Assembly: GCA_902800305.1 (NCBI GenBank)
Contig: CADCDP010000029.1
Coordinates: 642 to 36,553, forward strand
DNA from: an uncultured Bacteroidales bacterium
Lineage (GTDB): Bacteria > Bacteroidota > Bacteroidia > Bacteroidales > Bacteroidaceae
DNA length: 35,912 nucleotides
Direction: 5' to 3'
Shown piece after piece: positions 1 through 6,568 of this stretch. The translations under genes were made by a program, and so were the position numbers. Position 1 is the first letter of the stretch, and every line of letters starts with the position of its first letter. The notes under the pieces were generated by a model. It was not told where the DNA came from. It ran no database searches and saw nothing but the letters and a program-made list of their open reading frames with translations.

Positions 1-497
1 TCGAAATAGAAACTGAAAGCGTTTACCGTGGTCTCGTTTTCCGGCCTGTAGAGCTTCCCGTCCTGCATGAAGAGTTTTTCCTTGTCACCAGCCTCCAGTA
101 CCATAGGTGCGAAAGTGCCCTTGATGAAGGAACCGTTATTGCCTATTGCTTGTGCTGCTGGATACGTTGGGATGTACACGTGCTCGAAGGTTGGATCCAT
201 GATGTCTTCGCCAGAAAACTTCACGACGTAAGGATGACCTGCTTCTATCTCGGTACACTCACTAATGAAATTCATGGTCGCGCTTGTCCCGTCGAGCTGG
301 GTGCTTTCGTACTCGTGAATGGTAGCCCCAGCGAGCGGACTTGCGGCGATTTGCTCTGCTGTCATGCTGAAAGGCAGACAAAGCGGGTTCCACGTGTTCG
401 CCTTCAGAGTGAGTCCCCAAATGTTCACCTTGACCTCTTGGCCTTTGTTGGCGTTAAGGATGTCGTTGTTATCCTCCGTGACAGCGAGGATGTGGCT
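1..497 (-). pseudogene. Out-of-frame 3' remainder of the secreted anchor-J protein, partial
   Basis: On the minus strand this frame opens after a TAA at 498-500 and stays open to the window edge. It begins SHILAVTEDNNDILNANKG and continues with motifs such as TWNPLCLPF, the kind of beta-sandwich C-terminal region seen at the end of many Prevotella secreted proteins. It overlaps the upstream frame by about 70 bases. The part of anchor-J copy 3 that should lie between WKQYKA and this segment (the FPKGTKYVAVKYTS strand and the LLDDF end) is absent, so restoring one base would not rebuild a full gene. The true stop lies outside the window. Read as one gene with the upstream frame, it is a deletion-fusion or a mis-assembled repeat. 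Confidence 0.65.
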
Positions 498-2320
498 TTA
501 TACTGCTTCCATGTGGTATTGTCGTTGGCGGTTACCTCGTTGCCCCACTTGAAGGCATCGGGAGAGTTGGTAGTGGTGGAGTAACCCACTTGGAAAGTTT
601 CGGGATAACCCTCGTTTAGGATCGTGTAATAAAACGACACCGCCACGCCTGTGGTTCCCTCCAACTGGGGCGAGATGAGGTATTGTGGCGGATTGGAGTT
701 GAAGGAGAATATGAAGCAATTGTCCCCTTCATATGCTGGGCAATCAACGTTGGAGAGAACCTCATTATTGTAAATCTCCGAGTCTTCATCGCAATCCACA
801 AGGCTCCATCCCTCTCCTTCAAGGTCGTTGTTCTCGAAGCCGTATGTGTAGGGCAGGGGTTTAGGCTTAGCCTCCTCAAAGCAGAAGTCGTCAAGAAGAA
901 GATAAAACTGGTCGTTTGAAGTGTACTTGACGGCGACATACTTGGTGCCTTTAGGGAAGGCGGCTTTATACTGATGCCATGCGTTATGGTCCTTGGCGGT
1001 CACCTCCCGATTCCAGATGAAGGCATCGGGAGAGTTGGTAGTGGTGGAGTAACCCACTTGGAAGGTCTCGGGATAATCGTTCGAATAGTTCACGTAGTAA
1101 AACGACACCGCCACGCCTGTGGTTCCCTCCAACAGAGGCGAGATGAGGTATTGAGGGGGATTGGAGTTGTAGGCGAATAGGAAACAATTGTCCCCTTCTA
1201 GTGCTGAGCGATAAATGTCGGCGAGATTCTCATTATTGTAAATCCCCGTGTATTCATTGCAATTCTTAAGCTTCCATCCCGCTCCATCAAGGTCGTTATT
1301 CTCGAAGCTATAGGTGTAGGGCAGGGAGTAGGATTTTCCATTCAGGTCCTTTACATACGCTGTGGCACCACTGGCATTCAGCGCATTGGCCAATGCCTGT
1401 GCCTCTTCCTCCGACACGTCATCCAGCACAATGCCAGGGGCAGCATCTGCCAGTTCTTTGGCCTCTTTCAGCGAAATATTGAGCAGATCCTTCAGTGTCT
1501 TAACAACTGCCAAATAGCTGTCTCCACACGACTCCAGCCAAGTGGCATAGCCTTCGTGTTTTCTCATGTCCTTCGCATACGCCATGGCACCCTTTGCAGT
1601 CAGCAAAGTGGCCAATGTCTTTGCCTCTTCCTCGTACACATCTGTCAGCACATAGCAGGGTGCCGAACTCGCCAACTCTTGGGCTTCCTTCAGTTCGAGG
1701 CCGAGTCGATTCCTCAGTACATTAACAACATCCATATAGTCGCTTCCATACGACACCATCCATGTGCCGTAGTGGCCTGGGGCTTTTACGAAGCTGAAGC
1801 CATCCAAGCAAAGCTGACAATCCTCGTTGGTGCTGGTGTATTTGATAGCGACAAACTTCGAGCCTGCAGGGATTTCGTTCATGTATTGTTTCCATCCATA
1901 ATTAGCAGAGACCTCTTCGCTCCACGTAAAGGCACTGATGTCACTGGTCGTAGTGGAGTAGCCAACCTCGAAGGTTGCTTTTTTACCATTATTCAACGAT
2001 TGATAATAGAATGTCACCTTGATGGCAGCACAGCTTTCGAGTTCGGGAGAAATGAGATACTGCTCATGCTCGTTGTTGGGTTCGAAAATGAACTGAAGTT
2101 GTCCTTGTCCTTCCAGAGAACCTGCTGCATATATTCCCGAATTCTCGTCGCAATCCACTTTGCTCCAACCATCAGCCTCAAGGGTGCTGACCCAGCAGTT
2201 CTCGAAGTCATACTCGTAAGGTAACGTTTTCTGTGCGTTCGCTCCTCCAAGGAAGCAGAACAGGGCGAAGAGCGTCATCGTAGCTCGTGCCGTCATTTTT
2301 CTAAAGATTCCCTTCTTCAT
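425..2320 (-). CDS. Secreted choice-of-anchor J repeat protein with two L7/L12-like domains (frame broken at 3' end)
   Basis: The 631-residue reading frame starts with a signal peptide (hydrophobic stretch, cleavage probably after ANA near residue 29), so the product is exported. Residues about 31-180, 331-486 and 487-600 are three copies of a beta-rich module with motifs YLISP, GYSTTT and KYVAVKYTSND, typical of choice-of-anchor J (MAM-like) domains of Bacteroidota surface proteins. Between copies 1 and 2, residues about 184-251 and 257-326 are two tandem segments that align without gaps to the C-terminal domain of ribosomal protein L7/L12. Copy 3 stops abruptly after WKQYKA. The last residues of this frame look like out-of-frame translation, and the expected C-terminal sequence continues in another frame toward the left edge. 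I infer a deletion plus frameshift, or an assembly error. Ligand and function are unknown. Confidence 0.8.
   Translation of the reverse strand: MKKGIFRKMTARATMTLFALFCFLGGANAQKTLPYEYDFENCWVSTLEADGWSKVDCDENSGIYAAGSLEGQGQLQFIFEPNNEHEQYLISPELESCAAIKVTFYYQSLNNGKKATFEVGYSTTTSDISAFTWSEEVSANYGWKQYMNEIPAGSKFVAIKYTSTNEDCQLCLDGFSFVKAPGHYGTWMVSYGSDYMDVVNVLRNRLGLELKEAQELASSAPCYVLTDVYEEEAKTLATLLTAKGAMAYAKDMRKHEGYATWLESCGDSYLAVVKTLKDLLNISLKEAKELADAAPGIVLDDVSEEEAQALANALNASGATAYVKDLNGKSYSLPYTYSFENNDLDGAGWKLKNCNEYTGIYNNENLADIYRSALEGDNCFLFAYNSNPPQYLISPLLEGTTGVAVSFYYVNYSNDYPETFQVGYSTTTNSPDAFIWNREVTAKDHNAWHQYKAAFPKGTKYVAVKYTSNDQFYLLLDDFCFEEAKPKPLPYTYGFENNDLEGEGWSLVDCDEDSEIYNNEVLSNVDCPAYEGDNCFIFSFNSNPPQYLISPQLEGTTGVAVSFYYTILNEGYPETFQVGYSTTTNSPDAFKWGNEVTANDNTTWKQYKATSSLSRRITTTSLTPTKAKRSR
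551..858 (-). repeat. Intragenic anchor-J repeat, copy 3 (near-duplicate of 1016-1326)
   Basis: This stretch of the anchor-J gene is closely similar at the DNA level to 1016-1326, with long identical runs (for example GGCATCGGGAGAGTTGGTAG and GGTTCCCTCCAAC). Conservation at the base level, not only in protein, points to recent duplication or gene conversion. It also offers a substrate for slippage or recombination next to the frame break at about 490. Confidence 0.75.
1016..1326 (-). repeat. Intragenic anchor-J repeat, copy 2 (near-duplicate of 551-858)
   Basis: Partner of the repeat at 551-858; it encodes the second anchor-J module. The first module (near 1790-2230) is much more diverged in DNA, so copies 2 and 3 are the recent pair. 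Confidence 0.75.
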
Positions 2321-2385
2321 TTTTTAGTTTTTAATGTAGGTGAATATAAGTGATTGTCATTTTTCCCTTTATGCCTTTCTATGTG

Positions 2386-2393
2386 CAAAGTTA
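2386..2393 (-). promoter_or_regulatory. Bacteroidota -7 element upstream of the anchor-J gene
   Basis: Read on the minus strand the site is TAACTTTG, matching TAnnTTTG, 66 bases before the start codon at 2320. I found no well-spaced TTG -33 element, so this is a moderate prediction. Confidence 0.4.
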
Positions 2394-2566
2394 CGCCTTT
2401 TTCTCCCAAGATTCACTATAAATCCATGAAAAAGTGCTTGCAGGGGCTTCCCCACGCTGTGTTTCCGTGCTTTTGCAAACTGCTAATAAACATCTATTTT
2501 TAGAAAGACCTGTAGGCACGGATGCTCTGTTCCGTTGTAGTGTTGTGATGGTGCTTCCGTCACCCT

Positions 2567-2654
2567 AAAAACGGTGTGACTCACACCGGGTAGGTCGGTG
2601 TGACTCAGACCGCCACCCTCGGTGTGAGTCACACCGCCTTTGAGGTGACGAGCA
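2567..2654 (-). repeat. 88-bp three-unit palindromic repeat element, copy A; probable terminator of the S41 operon
   Basis: On the minus strand the element starts TGCTCGTCACC and holds three 17-base quasi-palindromes of the form CGGTGTGAGTCACACCG (plus-strand positions 2620-2636, 2596-2612 and 2572-2588) at an exact 24-base period. The last is followed by TTTTT. A second copy at 28594-28681 in the other orientation has the same length and unit offsets. Here it lies 52 bases past the stop of the DUF3108 gene, with the hairpin-plus-T end pointing downstream, so it could act as an intrinsic terminator. The rest of the gap (2321-2706) holds only the -7 element of the anchor-J gene. Confidence 0.75.
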
Positions 2655-2706
2655 AGGCACTTCGGGGATAACGAATGGAACGGTTGGGAGGGGGAAGGGG
2701 AGCGTT

Positions 2707-3483
2707 TCAGTTACTTTTTGCCAAATAGGCTTTGGCGGTGCCGAAACGGAGGTAGAAGTCGATGCGGACAGGGAGGTGACGAGAGTCGTCGGTGACGTAA
2801 AAACGAAGAAGCTCTTTGTCGTGGTTGGTTTCTTCGTAGTCAAGCAGGGAGAAAATGAGGCAGTGGTAGGTCTTGCCATCGTTGGCTTTCCAATCCTTCT
2901 TGCCACGATAGACAAGGGTCTGCTCTTCCACCTTCTTGCCTGTGGCCATGGGAAAGTGGATGCGCTGACCTATCTTGTAGTCTTTAGGATTGAAGGAACG
3001 GGCGAGGGATAGGATGGAGAGCATGTCATAGTTGCAGTCGTCGCTCTCGTGGTGATGATCCGACCAGTCGCCGTGACGGTTGAGGTAGTGCTGCTTCACG
3101 TGGCTTCGGCCCTTGGGATAGGTGTACCACACCTCATCGACGGTGTAGTGCTTGCCTTCAAGGGAACCTTTGCGGAAGTAGAGGGGAACGAGTTGGGGGG
3201 TGATGTAGGAGATGAGGGTGTCGCGCATGGTAAAGACTGCATCACACCGCTTGTTGCTGGTGAAGAGAAGGTCGTTGCGCAAGGCGGGTTGCCCCTTGTA
3301 GTTGGCAGAACGCATGGTGTAGTGGGCGGCACCGCACTTCACCCAAATGAACTTCCAATTGAAGTAGAGGTCGTAGGTGAGACTTTCGCCGGCACGGAAG
3401 GCGGTGTTCTCGGTGGGGCACTGGGCACGAGACGCCGAAAGTGAAAAGAGAAAAACGAAAAGGAAAAAACTTTTCATCTTCAT
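2707..3483 (-). CDS. DUF3108 family exported protein
   Basis: A 258-residue protein with an N-terminal signal peptide (MKMKSFFLFVFLFSLSASRA, then a mature start at about QCP). Features such as FRAGESLTYDLYFNWKFIWVK near the mature start and DDSRHLPVRIDFYLRFGTAKA at the end fit the DUF3108 family of Bacteroidota periplasmic or outer-membrane-associated proteins; the molecular role is not known. I chose the start at 3483 because it gives a proper signal peptide and overlaps the upstream stop as ATGA. A longer frame to 3612 would only add a non-signal, arginine-rich extension inside the preceding gene. It is the last gene of a translationally coupled group with an S41 protease. Confidence 0.8.
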   Translation of the reverse strand: MKMKSFFLFVFLFSLSASRAQCPTENTAFRAGESLTYDLYFNWKFIWVKCGAAHYTMRSANYKGQPALRNDLLFTSNKRCDAVFTMRDTLISYITPQLVPLYFRKGSLEGKHYTVDEVWYTYPKGRSHVKQHYLNRHGDWSDHHHESDDCNYDMLSILSLARSFNPKDYKIGQRIHFPMATGKKVEEQTLVYRGKKDWKANDGKTYHCLIFSLLDYEETNHDKELLRFYVTDDSRHLPVRIDFYLRFGTAKAYLAKSN

Positions 3484-3695
3484 TCTCCCAGCAGGGTTGT
3501 GTCGTTGACAATGAGGATGAGGCTGTCTTGCACGAGTTCCTCTTCTTGTGGCTGCTGCACAAGTGGGTTGTCGGTCTTGTTGTAAGCCAGATAGAGGAAG
3601 GCGAACACGCATCCGAGGACGATGGTGCCGAGAAAGAACATGCCGAACATCATGTAGCGGTTCAGGCGTGTGGCGCGGTTGTTACGGAGACTCAT
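3480..3695 (-). CDS. Small single-pass membrane protein
   Basis: Seventy-one residues: a basic N-terminus (RNNRATRLNR), one hydrophobic helix at about residues 15-38 (MMFGMFFLGTIVLGCVFAFL) and an acidic tail. The predicted topology is inside-to-outside, with the tail in the periplasm. The start overlaps the S41 protease stop as ATGA (3692-3695) and the stop overlaps the DUF3108 start as ATGA (3480-3483). The double overlap is the main evidence that this is a real gene, co-translated with its neighbours. I do not recognise the family. Confidence 0.7.
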   Translation of the reverse strand: MSLRNNRATRLNRYMMFGMFFLGTIVLGCVFAFLYLAYNKTDNPLVQQPQEEELVQDSLILIVNDTTLLGE

Positions 3696-5413
3696 TTTCC
3701 TAAGATTTGTTTGTATTCATTGGGGGTGTTTAGCACTCGGATGGCGGCACTGATGTCTTCGTCGTCTTTGATGGCTTCCTCCACCATGCCTGCTTGGTAG
3801 TAGTAGCGTTTTGCCACTTCGATGGCCATGAGCTTACGGATGTCGTTTTGTTTACGGTTCAGCTCGTGGTCAAGATTGTGAGTGAGCTTCTTTTCGAGTG
3901 CTTCAAACTCAGCCTTGGCATCGTCGTAGTAGCCTTCGAACTTGGCGCTCTCTTGCAGGTCTTTCAACCGCTTCTCGCTCACGCGGTCGTACTTGAAGCC
4001 GCTGTCCTTCACCATCTGCTTGAATTCCTCGAAGTCGGCATCCGTGATGGTAAAGTCCTTCACGGCAGGGAGGGTGGGGTGCTTCTGGAAGTACTTGGTG
4101 CCCCAGTCGGTCAGCACGTCGTCGTTGTAGAGGTAGAAGATGATGTTGGCGTGCTGGCTGAGGGTGCTGTAGCTGCCCATCGACGATATGGCGATGGGGT
4201 AGAAGACGATGTTGGTGAGGCTGTCGTGCTTCACGGCCACATCGGGCTTGATGCCGCTGCCTTCGGTCACTTCGCGTCCTCCTGCTGTGTGGAAGATGTT
4301 TTTTAGGCTGTCTCGCTTCTCTGCCCGCTTGCCTGTGTTGCGGTAGATTTCGGCATCCTCACGCAGTTGCTTGTAATCGACTCTTTGGATGCAGCGTCCC
4401 GAGGGAATATAGTATTTGGCGGTGGTGAGTTTCAGACTTCCGTTGTAGGGCAGTTCGCGTGAACTCTGTACGAGTCCCTTGCCGTAGGTCTCGGTGCCCA
4501 CCACGATGGCGCGGTCGAGGTCTTGCAGGGCACCCGACACGATTTCGGAGGCACTGGCGGTGTTGCCATCCACGAGAATGGCCAGGGGAATGTCGAGGTC
4601 GAGGGGTTCGTTGTGGGTGGTGTAGGCATAGTTGGCTGCCAGCATCTTGCCTTTGGTCTCCACTATCTTCATGTCTTTGGGCACGAACAAGTTCACGATG
4701 TCCACGGCTTCATTCAGCAGACCGCCACCATTGAAGCGCAGGTCGAGGATGATGCTTTTCGCCCCTTTCTCTTTCAGCGTGATGATGGCTTTGCGCACGT
4801 CCTTGGCGCATCCCTCGGTGAACTCTGTCAGGCTGATGTAGCCAGCGTCGCCGATGATGCCTGTGTAGGGGATGGCTGCCTTCTTGATGCTTCGGCGTGT
4901 CATCTTGAAGTCGCGTGGCTTCTTCTCGCCTGGGCGCTGGATGCGCAGCACGAAGGTGGTGCCAGGCTCTCCGCGCAGCATCTCGCTCACTTCGTTGGTG
5001 TTTAGTCCCTTCAAGTCCTTGTCGTCAATCTTCAACAGCACGTCGCCCACCTGCAAACCGGCCTCGGCGGCTGGCATGTCGGGGTAAGGCTCCGAAATAA
5101 TGACGGTCGAGTCTTTCCGCATGTGGATGATGGAGCCGATGCCACCGTATTTGCCTGTGGTCATCATCTTCAGCTCGCTCATGTTCTCTTCGGGATAGTA
5201 AACGGTGTAGGGATCCAGTTCTTCCAGCATGGCGTCGATGCCCACACGCAGCACCTTCTCGGCTTCCAGCGTATCGACATAAAAGATGTCCAGCTGGCGG
5301 TAGAGCGTGTTGAAGATGTCGAGGTTCTTCGCCACAGAGAAACTGTGTTCTGGTTGTGCCCATGTGGGCGTCATGGCCACGATGGCCAGCAATACAAGAA
5401 GTGTCTTTTTCAT
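3692..5413 (-). CDS. S41 family C-terminal processing peptidase with PDZ domain
   Basis: A 573-residue protein with a signal peptide (MKKTLLVLLAIVAMTPTWAQ). A PDZ domain covers about residues 85-165 (with AAEAGLQVGDVLLKIDD). The S41 catalytic core follows: the Ser is in NTASASE (Ser287) and the general-base Lys in YGKG (Lys312), 25 residues apart as in the Prc/CtpA family. A helical C-terminal extension rich in charged residues follows the core. It should cleave C-termini or unfolded envelope proteins in the periplasm. I set the start at 5413 because the upstream in-frame extension to 5479 has no signal-peptide character. It is first in a three-gene minus-strand operon. A -7 element (CAAAATTA on the plus strand) lies 22 bases upstream. 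Confidence 0.9.
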   Translation of the reverse strand: MKKTLLVLLAIVAMTPTWAQPEHSFSVAKNLDIFNTLYRQLDIFYVDTLEAEKVLRVGIDAMLEELDPYTVYYPEENMSELKMMTTGKYGGIGSIIHMRKDSTVIISEPYPDMPAAEAGLQVGDVLLKIDDKDLKGLNTNEVSEMLRGEPGTTFVLRIQRPGEKKPRDFKMTRRSIKKAAIPYTGIIGDAGYISLTEFTEGCAKDVRKAIITLKEKGAKSIILDLRFNGGGLLNEAVDIVNLFVPKDMKIVETKGKMLAANYAYTTHNEPLDLDIPLAILVDGNTASASEIVSGALQDLDRAIVVGTETYGKGLVQSSRELPYNGSLKLTTAKYYIPSGRCIQRVDYKQLREDAEIYRNTGKRAEKRDSLKNIFHTAGGREVTEGSGIKPDVAVKHDSLTNIVFYPIAISSMGSYSTLSQHANIIFYLYNDDVLTDWGTKYFQKHPTLPAVKDFTITDADFEEFKQMVKDSGFKYDRVSEKRLKDLQESAKFEGYYDDAKAEFEALEKKLTHNLDHELNRKQNDIRKLMAIEVAKRYYYQAGMVEEAIKDDEDISAAIRVLNTPNEYKQILGK

Positions 5414-5434
5414 TGCGCTTGTACAAATTTCTTG

Positions 5435-5442
5435 CAAAATTA
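5435..5442 (-). promoter_or_regulatory. Bacteroidota -7 element for the S41 protease operon
   Basis: Minus-strand TAATTTTG fits TAnnTTTG and lies 22 bases before the start codon at 5413. No convincing -33 TTG at 19-21 bases was found. Confidence 0.4.
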
Positions 5443-5551
5443 GACAAAAATACCCGAACATCTGCCACAATGCCCTCAAAACTTGTACAAATGTCAGAAA
5501 CTTTAACTATATTCAACTTCAGGGAGATTCTTTTTACCTCAAGTTCCGGAA

Positions 5552-5920
5552 GTTTATACGCCTTTGGCGGACGAAGAAAAAACAGATAAAAACAGGTAAA
5601 AATAGTAAAAACAAGAAAGCTTTTATTTTAGAGTTTTTAATGCCAAAGAGTTTTTAAGTCATAGAATTTTAAGGATTTTAAGAGCTATGCAGGGCGTTCG
5701 GAATTCGCCTTTGGCGCTGAGAATTTCAAGACCTTGCGGCCAGTTTCCTAACACTGCGTCAGCTTCTTACAATTCTCCGCCGCTTGCGGAATTCTTTTTC
5801 CCAGCCGCATGGCTTTCTTCTAATTCTTAAAATTCTCTGACTTAAAAATACTTTAAACTTTTTATCTGTTTTTTCTTGTTTTTACCTGTTTTTCTTTCGT
5901 CACGCGAAGCGTAAAAATAC
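5552..5920. repeat. Long imperfect inverted repeat (possible MITE or structured RNA), about 370 bp
   Basis: This fills most of the 609-base gap between the S41 protease and tadA. Left-arm blocks near 5554-5619 (TACGCC, GACGAAG, ACAGATAAAAACAGG) and 5648-5684 (TTTTTAAGTCATAGAATTTT) are matched in reverse complement by 5858-5917 (CTTTTTATCTG, TTTTTACCTG, CTTTCGTC, GCGTAAA) and 5816-5852 (AAAATTCTCTGACTTAAAAA). A weaker inner match joins GAATTCGCC at 5701 with GCGGAATTC at 5786. About 40 bases remain as a loop. No frame of any size is protein-like. It could be a miniature transposable element, a folded non-coding RNA or a decayed duplication. Confidence 0.6.
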
Positions 5921-5961
5921 CATCCTAAACTTAAATATTTTATTTTTTTATCGCGAGTTGC

Positions 5962-5990
5962 TTGTAAATCAATATTTTTTTGTACCTTTG
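5962..5990 (+). promoter_or_regulatory. Promoter for tadA
   Basis: TTG at 5962-5964, an 18-base spacer, and TACCTTTG at 5983-5990, a match to the Bacteroidota -33/-7 pattern. Transcription would start near 5997, 25-40 bases before the tadA start codon. Confidence 0.6.
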
Positions 5991-6022
5991 TATCACGCCA
6001 AAGGTGTGACACCAAAAGCGTG

Positions 6023-6472
6023 ATGGAATATGGTAGTATGACGACAGACGAACAATATATGAGGATGGCGCTGGAGGAGGCGAAGGCAGCTTGGGAGCAG
6101 GGAGAGATTCCTGTGGGGGCTGTGGTGGTGGCTCAGGGAAGGGTCATCGGCCGGGGGCATAACCTGACGGAGACGCTGCACGATGTGACGGCTCATGCAG
6201 AGATGCAGGCGATTACGGCTGCGGCGGAGACGTTGGGGGGAAAGTACTTGACGGGGTGTGCGCTCTACGTGACGGTGGAGCCATGTGTGATGTGTGCTGG
6301 TGCGATTGGGTGGAGCCAGTTGGGAAGGCTCATCTATGGAGCGAGTGACGAGAAACGTGGCTTCCGAAGGTTTGCGCCCGAAGCGTTGCATCCGAAGACA
6401 GAGGTGGTTGGTGGTGTGCTGGAGGCGGAGTGCGCACAGTTGATGAAGGAGTTTTTTAAGGGAAAAAGATAG
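6023..6472 (+). CDS. tadA: tRNA-specific adenosine deaminase
   Basis: This enzyme deaminates the wobble adenosine to inosine in tRNA-Arg(ACG). The protein is 149 residues and has the CDA/TadA zinc signature: HAE at residues 58-60 (zinc-binding His and the proton-shuttling Glu) and PCVMC at 87-91 (two zinc-binding Cys). The conserved IPVGAVVV segment precedes it. ATG codons at 6023 and 6038 are both possible. The second gives MTTDEQYM, has GGAA about ten bases upstream, and fits the family's usual start equally well. The gene has its own promoter and runs convergent to the M18 aminopeptidase. Confidence 0.93.
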   Translation: MEYGSMTTDEQYMRMALEEAKAAWEQGEIPVGAVVVAQGRVIGRGHNLTETLHDVTAHAEMQAITAAAETLGGKYLTGCALYVTVEPCVMCAGAIGWSQLGRLIYGASDEKRGFRRFAPEALHPKTEVVGGVLEAECAQLMKEFFKGKR

Positions 6473-6509
6473 CATCCTTGCGTCGTCGGAAGGAAACCGT
6501 TACAAGAAA

Positions 6510-6555
6510 AAGTGCCCCCGCCGTTGTTGGCAAACCAACAACGGCGGGGGCACTT
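6510..6555 (-). terminator. Strong hairpin terminator between tadA and the M18 aminopeptidase
   Basis: A perfect 21-base-pair stem (6510-6530 with 6535-6555) closes a CAAA loop. The T-rich tail (TTTTCTTG) follows in the minus-strand direction, so it mainly ends the aminopeptidase transcript. The very stable stem may also stop tadA transcripts coming the other way. Confidence 0.85.
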
Positions 6556-6568
6556 GAGAGGTATGCTT

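Noticed and set aside
1556..2224. 222-codon plus-strand open frame opposite the anchor-J gene
   Set aside because: The minus strand carries the signal peptide and the repeated domains; the plus frame has no recognisable feature.
2572..2636. CRP-like sites (TGTGA and TCACA) in the palindromic units
   Set aside because: The half-sites overlap with a one-base centre instead of the six-base spacing of CRP sites.
3484..3612. N-terminal extension of the DUF3108 gene
   Set aside because: It lies inside the small membrane protein gene and adds an Arg-rich tract before a clear signal peptide.
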